7,311 nt of DNA, taken from Bacteroidales bacterium (GTDB taxonomy: Bacteria; Bacteroidota; Bacteroidia; Bacteroidales; UBA10428). Made by a program: the position numbers and the translations under genes. The notes below the pieces were generated by a model that was not told the origin of the DNA, ran no database searches, and saw only the letters and a program-made list of their open reading frames with translations. The stretch is taken from assembly GCA_030626465.1 (NCBI GenBank), contig DAOUOU010000141.1:1-7311 (forward strand), given 5' to 3'. Below, in pieces: positions 6,956 to 7,311 of this stretch. How positions within the stretch are numbered: position 1 is the stretch's first letter; each line of letters opens with the position of its first letter.

Positions 6956-7311
6956 ATGGATGACCAAAAAAACGCATCAGAGACTATTGGTGTTCAGATA
7001 TACAAACTCATCGAAAATCTCTACCCCATTTGCAGAAGTATAACTGGAGATGGGGTGCGGAAAACCTTATCCATAATCGAAAAGATAATTCCGGTTACAA
7101 TACACGAAGTACCTACAGGCACCAAGGCGTTTGATTGGGAAGTGCCAAAAGAGTGGAACATTCGTGATGCATATATAAAAAATAAGGCCGGGAAACGAGT
7201 TGTCGACTTTAATGAACTGAACCTGCATGTTTTAAACTACAGCATGCCGGTAAATAAGAGATTGAAGTTAAACGAATTAAAGAAGCATATTTATACACTG
7301 CCCGATCGGCC
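6956..7311 (+). CDS. DUF4910/DUF2172 aminopeptidase-like protein, N-terminal part (cut by window end)
   Basis: An open frame runs from ATG at 6956 to the window edge without a stop (118 full codons). It begins one base after the methyltransferase stop codon (TAAtATG), so it belongs to the same operon and is probably translationally coupled. The visible protein starts MDDQKNASETIG and contains LYPICRSITGDGVRKTL (22-38), HEVPTGTKAFDWEVPKEWNI (50-69), AYIKN, RVVDF and LHVLNYSMPVN. These are the hallmarks, as I recall them, of the DUF4910 family with its inserted DUF2172 segment, an M28-like zinc aminopeptidase fold with a C-terminal winged helix in full members (about 430 residues). There is no signal peptide, so it is likely cytoplasmic. 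The metal ligands lie beyond the visible part, so activity cannot be judged. Members often sit in polysaccharide or natural-product sugar clusters; the reaction is unknown. Confidence 0.85.
   Translation, partial: MDDQKNASETIGVQIYKLIENLYPICRSITGDGVRKTLSIIEKIIPVTIHEVPTGTKAFDWEVPKEWNIRDAYIKNKAGKRVVDFNELNLHVLNYSMPVNKRLKLNELKKHIYTLPDR

Noticed and set aside
1..7311. CRISPR arrays, tRNA/rRNA genes, insertion sequences, riboswitches
   Set aside because: I saw no regularly spaced repeats, no cloverleaf-like or rRNA-like segments, no transposase motifs, and too little non-coding DNA for a riboswitch of known type.

Overview
The window looks like part of a surface-polysaccharide (O-antigen, capsule or exopolysaccharide) locus from a member of the Bacteroidota. 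That assignment is an inference. It rests on moderately AT-rich DNA, short AT-rich intergenic gaps, gene starts that lack a GGAGG-type Shine-Dalgarno and are preceded by A/T-rich leaders, and the style of the encoded proteins. All recognisable genes lie on the plus strand. Coding density is high: two gaps of about 140 and 190 bases are the only sizeable spaces, and no stretch over 300 bases lacks a gene.

Region 1 (1-3062) is an O-acylation module. It starts with the 3' end of an SGNH/GDSL-type hydrolase gene that is cut by the window edge. A complete MBOAT (AlgI-like) membrane O-acyltransferase follows, then a membrane-anchored AlgJ/AlgX-like SGNH protein. By analogy with alginate acetylation, the MBOAT protein would pass an acyl group (probably acetyl) across the inner membrane and the SGNH protein would place it on a glycan in the periplasm.

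Region 2 (3254 to the window end) is a tightly packed nucleotide-sugar cassette: glucose-1-phosphate cytidylyltransferase (rfbF), an extended-SDR epimerase/reductase, an RmlC-like 3,5-epimerase, a TylC3/NovU-type sugar C-methyltransferase, and the first 118 codons of a DUF4910/DUF2172 aminopeptidase-like protein. Gene junctions are short or overlapping (TAATG between SDR and epimerase, a one-base gap between methyltransferase and DUF4910), so one operon is likely. The gene set points to a C-methyl-branched, probably 6-deoxy, CDP-activated sugar.

The main open question is chemical. The epimerase and C-methyltransferase families normally act on a 4-keto sugar nucleotide, yet no CDP-glucose 4,6-dehydratase (RfbG) is visible here and the SDR lacks dehydratase hallmarks. 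The dehydratase may lie outside the window, or the pathway may differ. The role of the DUF4910 peptidase-like protein in such a cassette is also unexplained.
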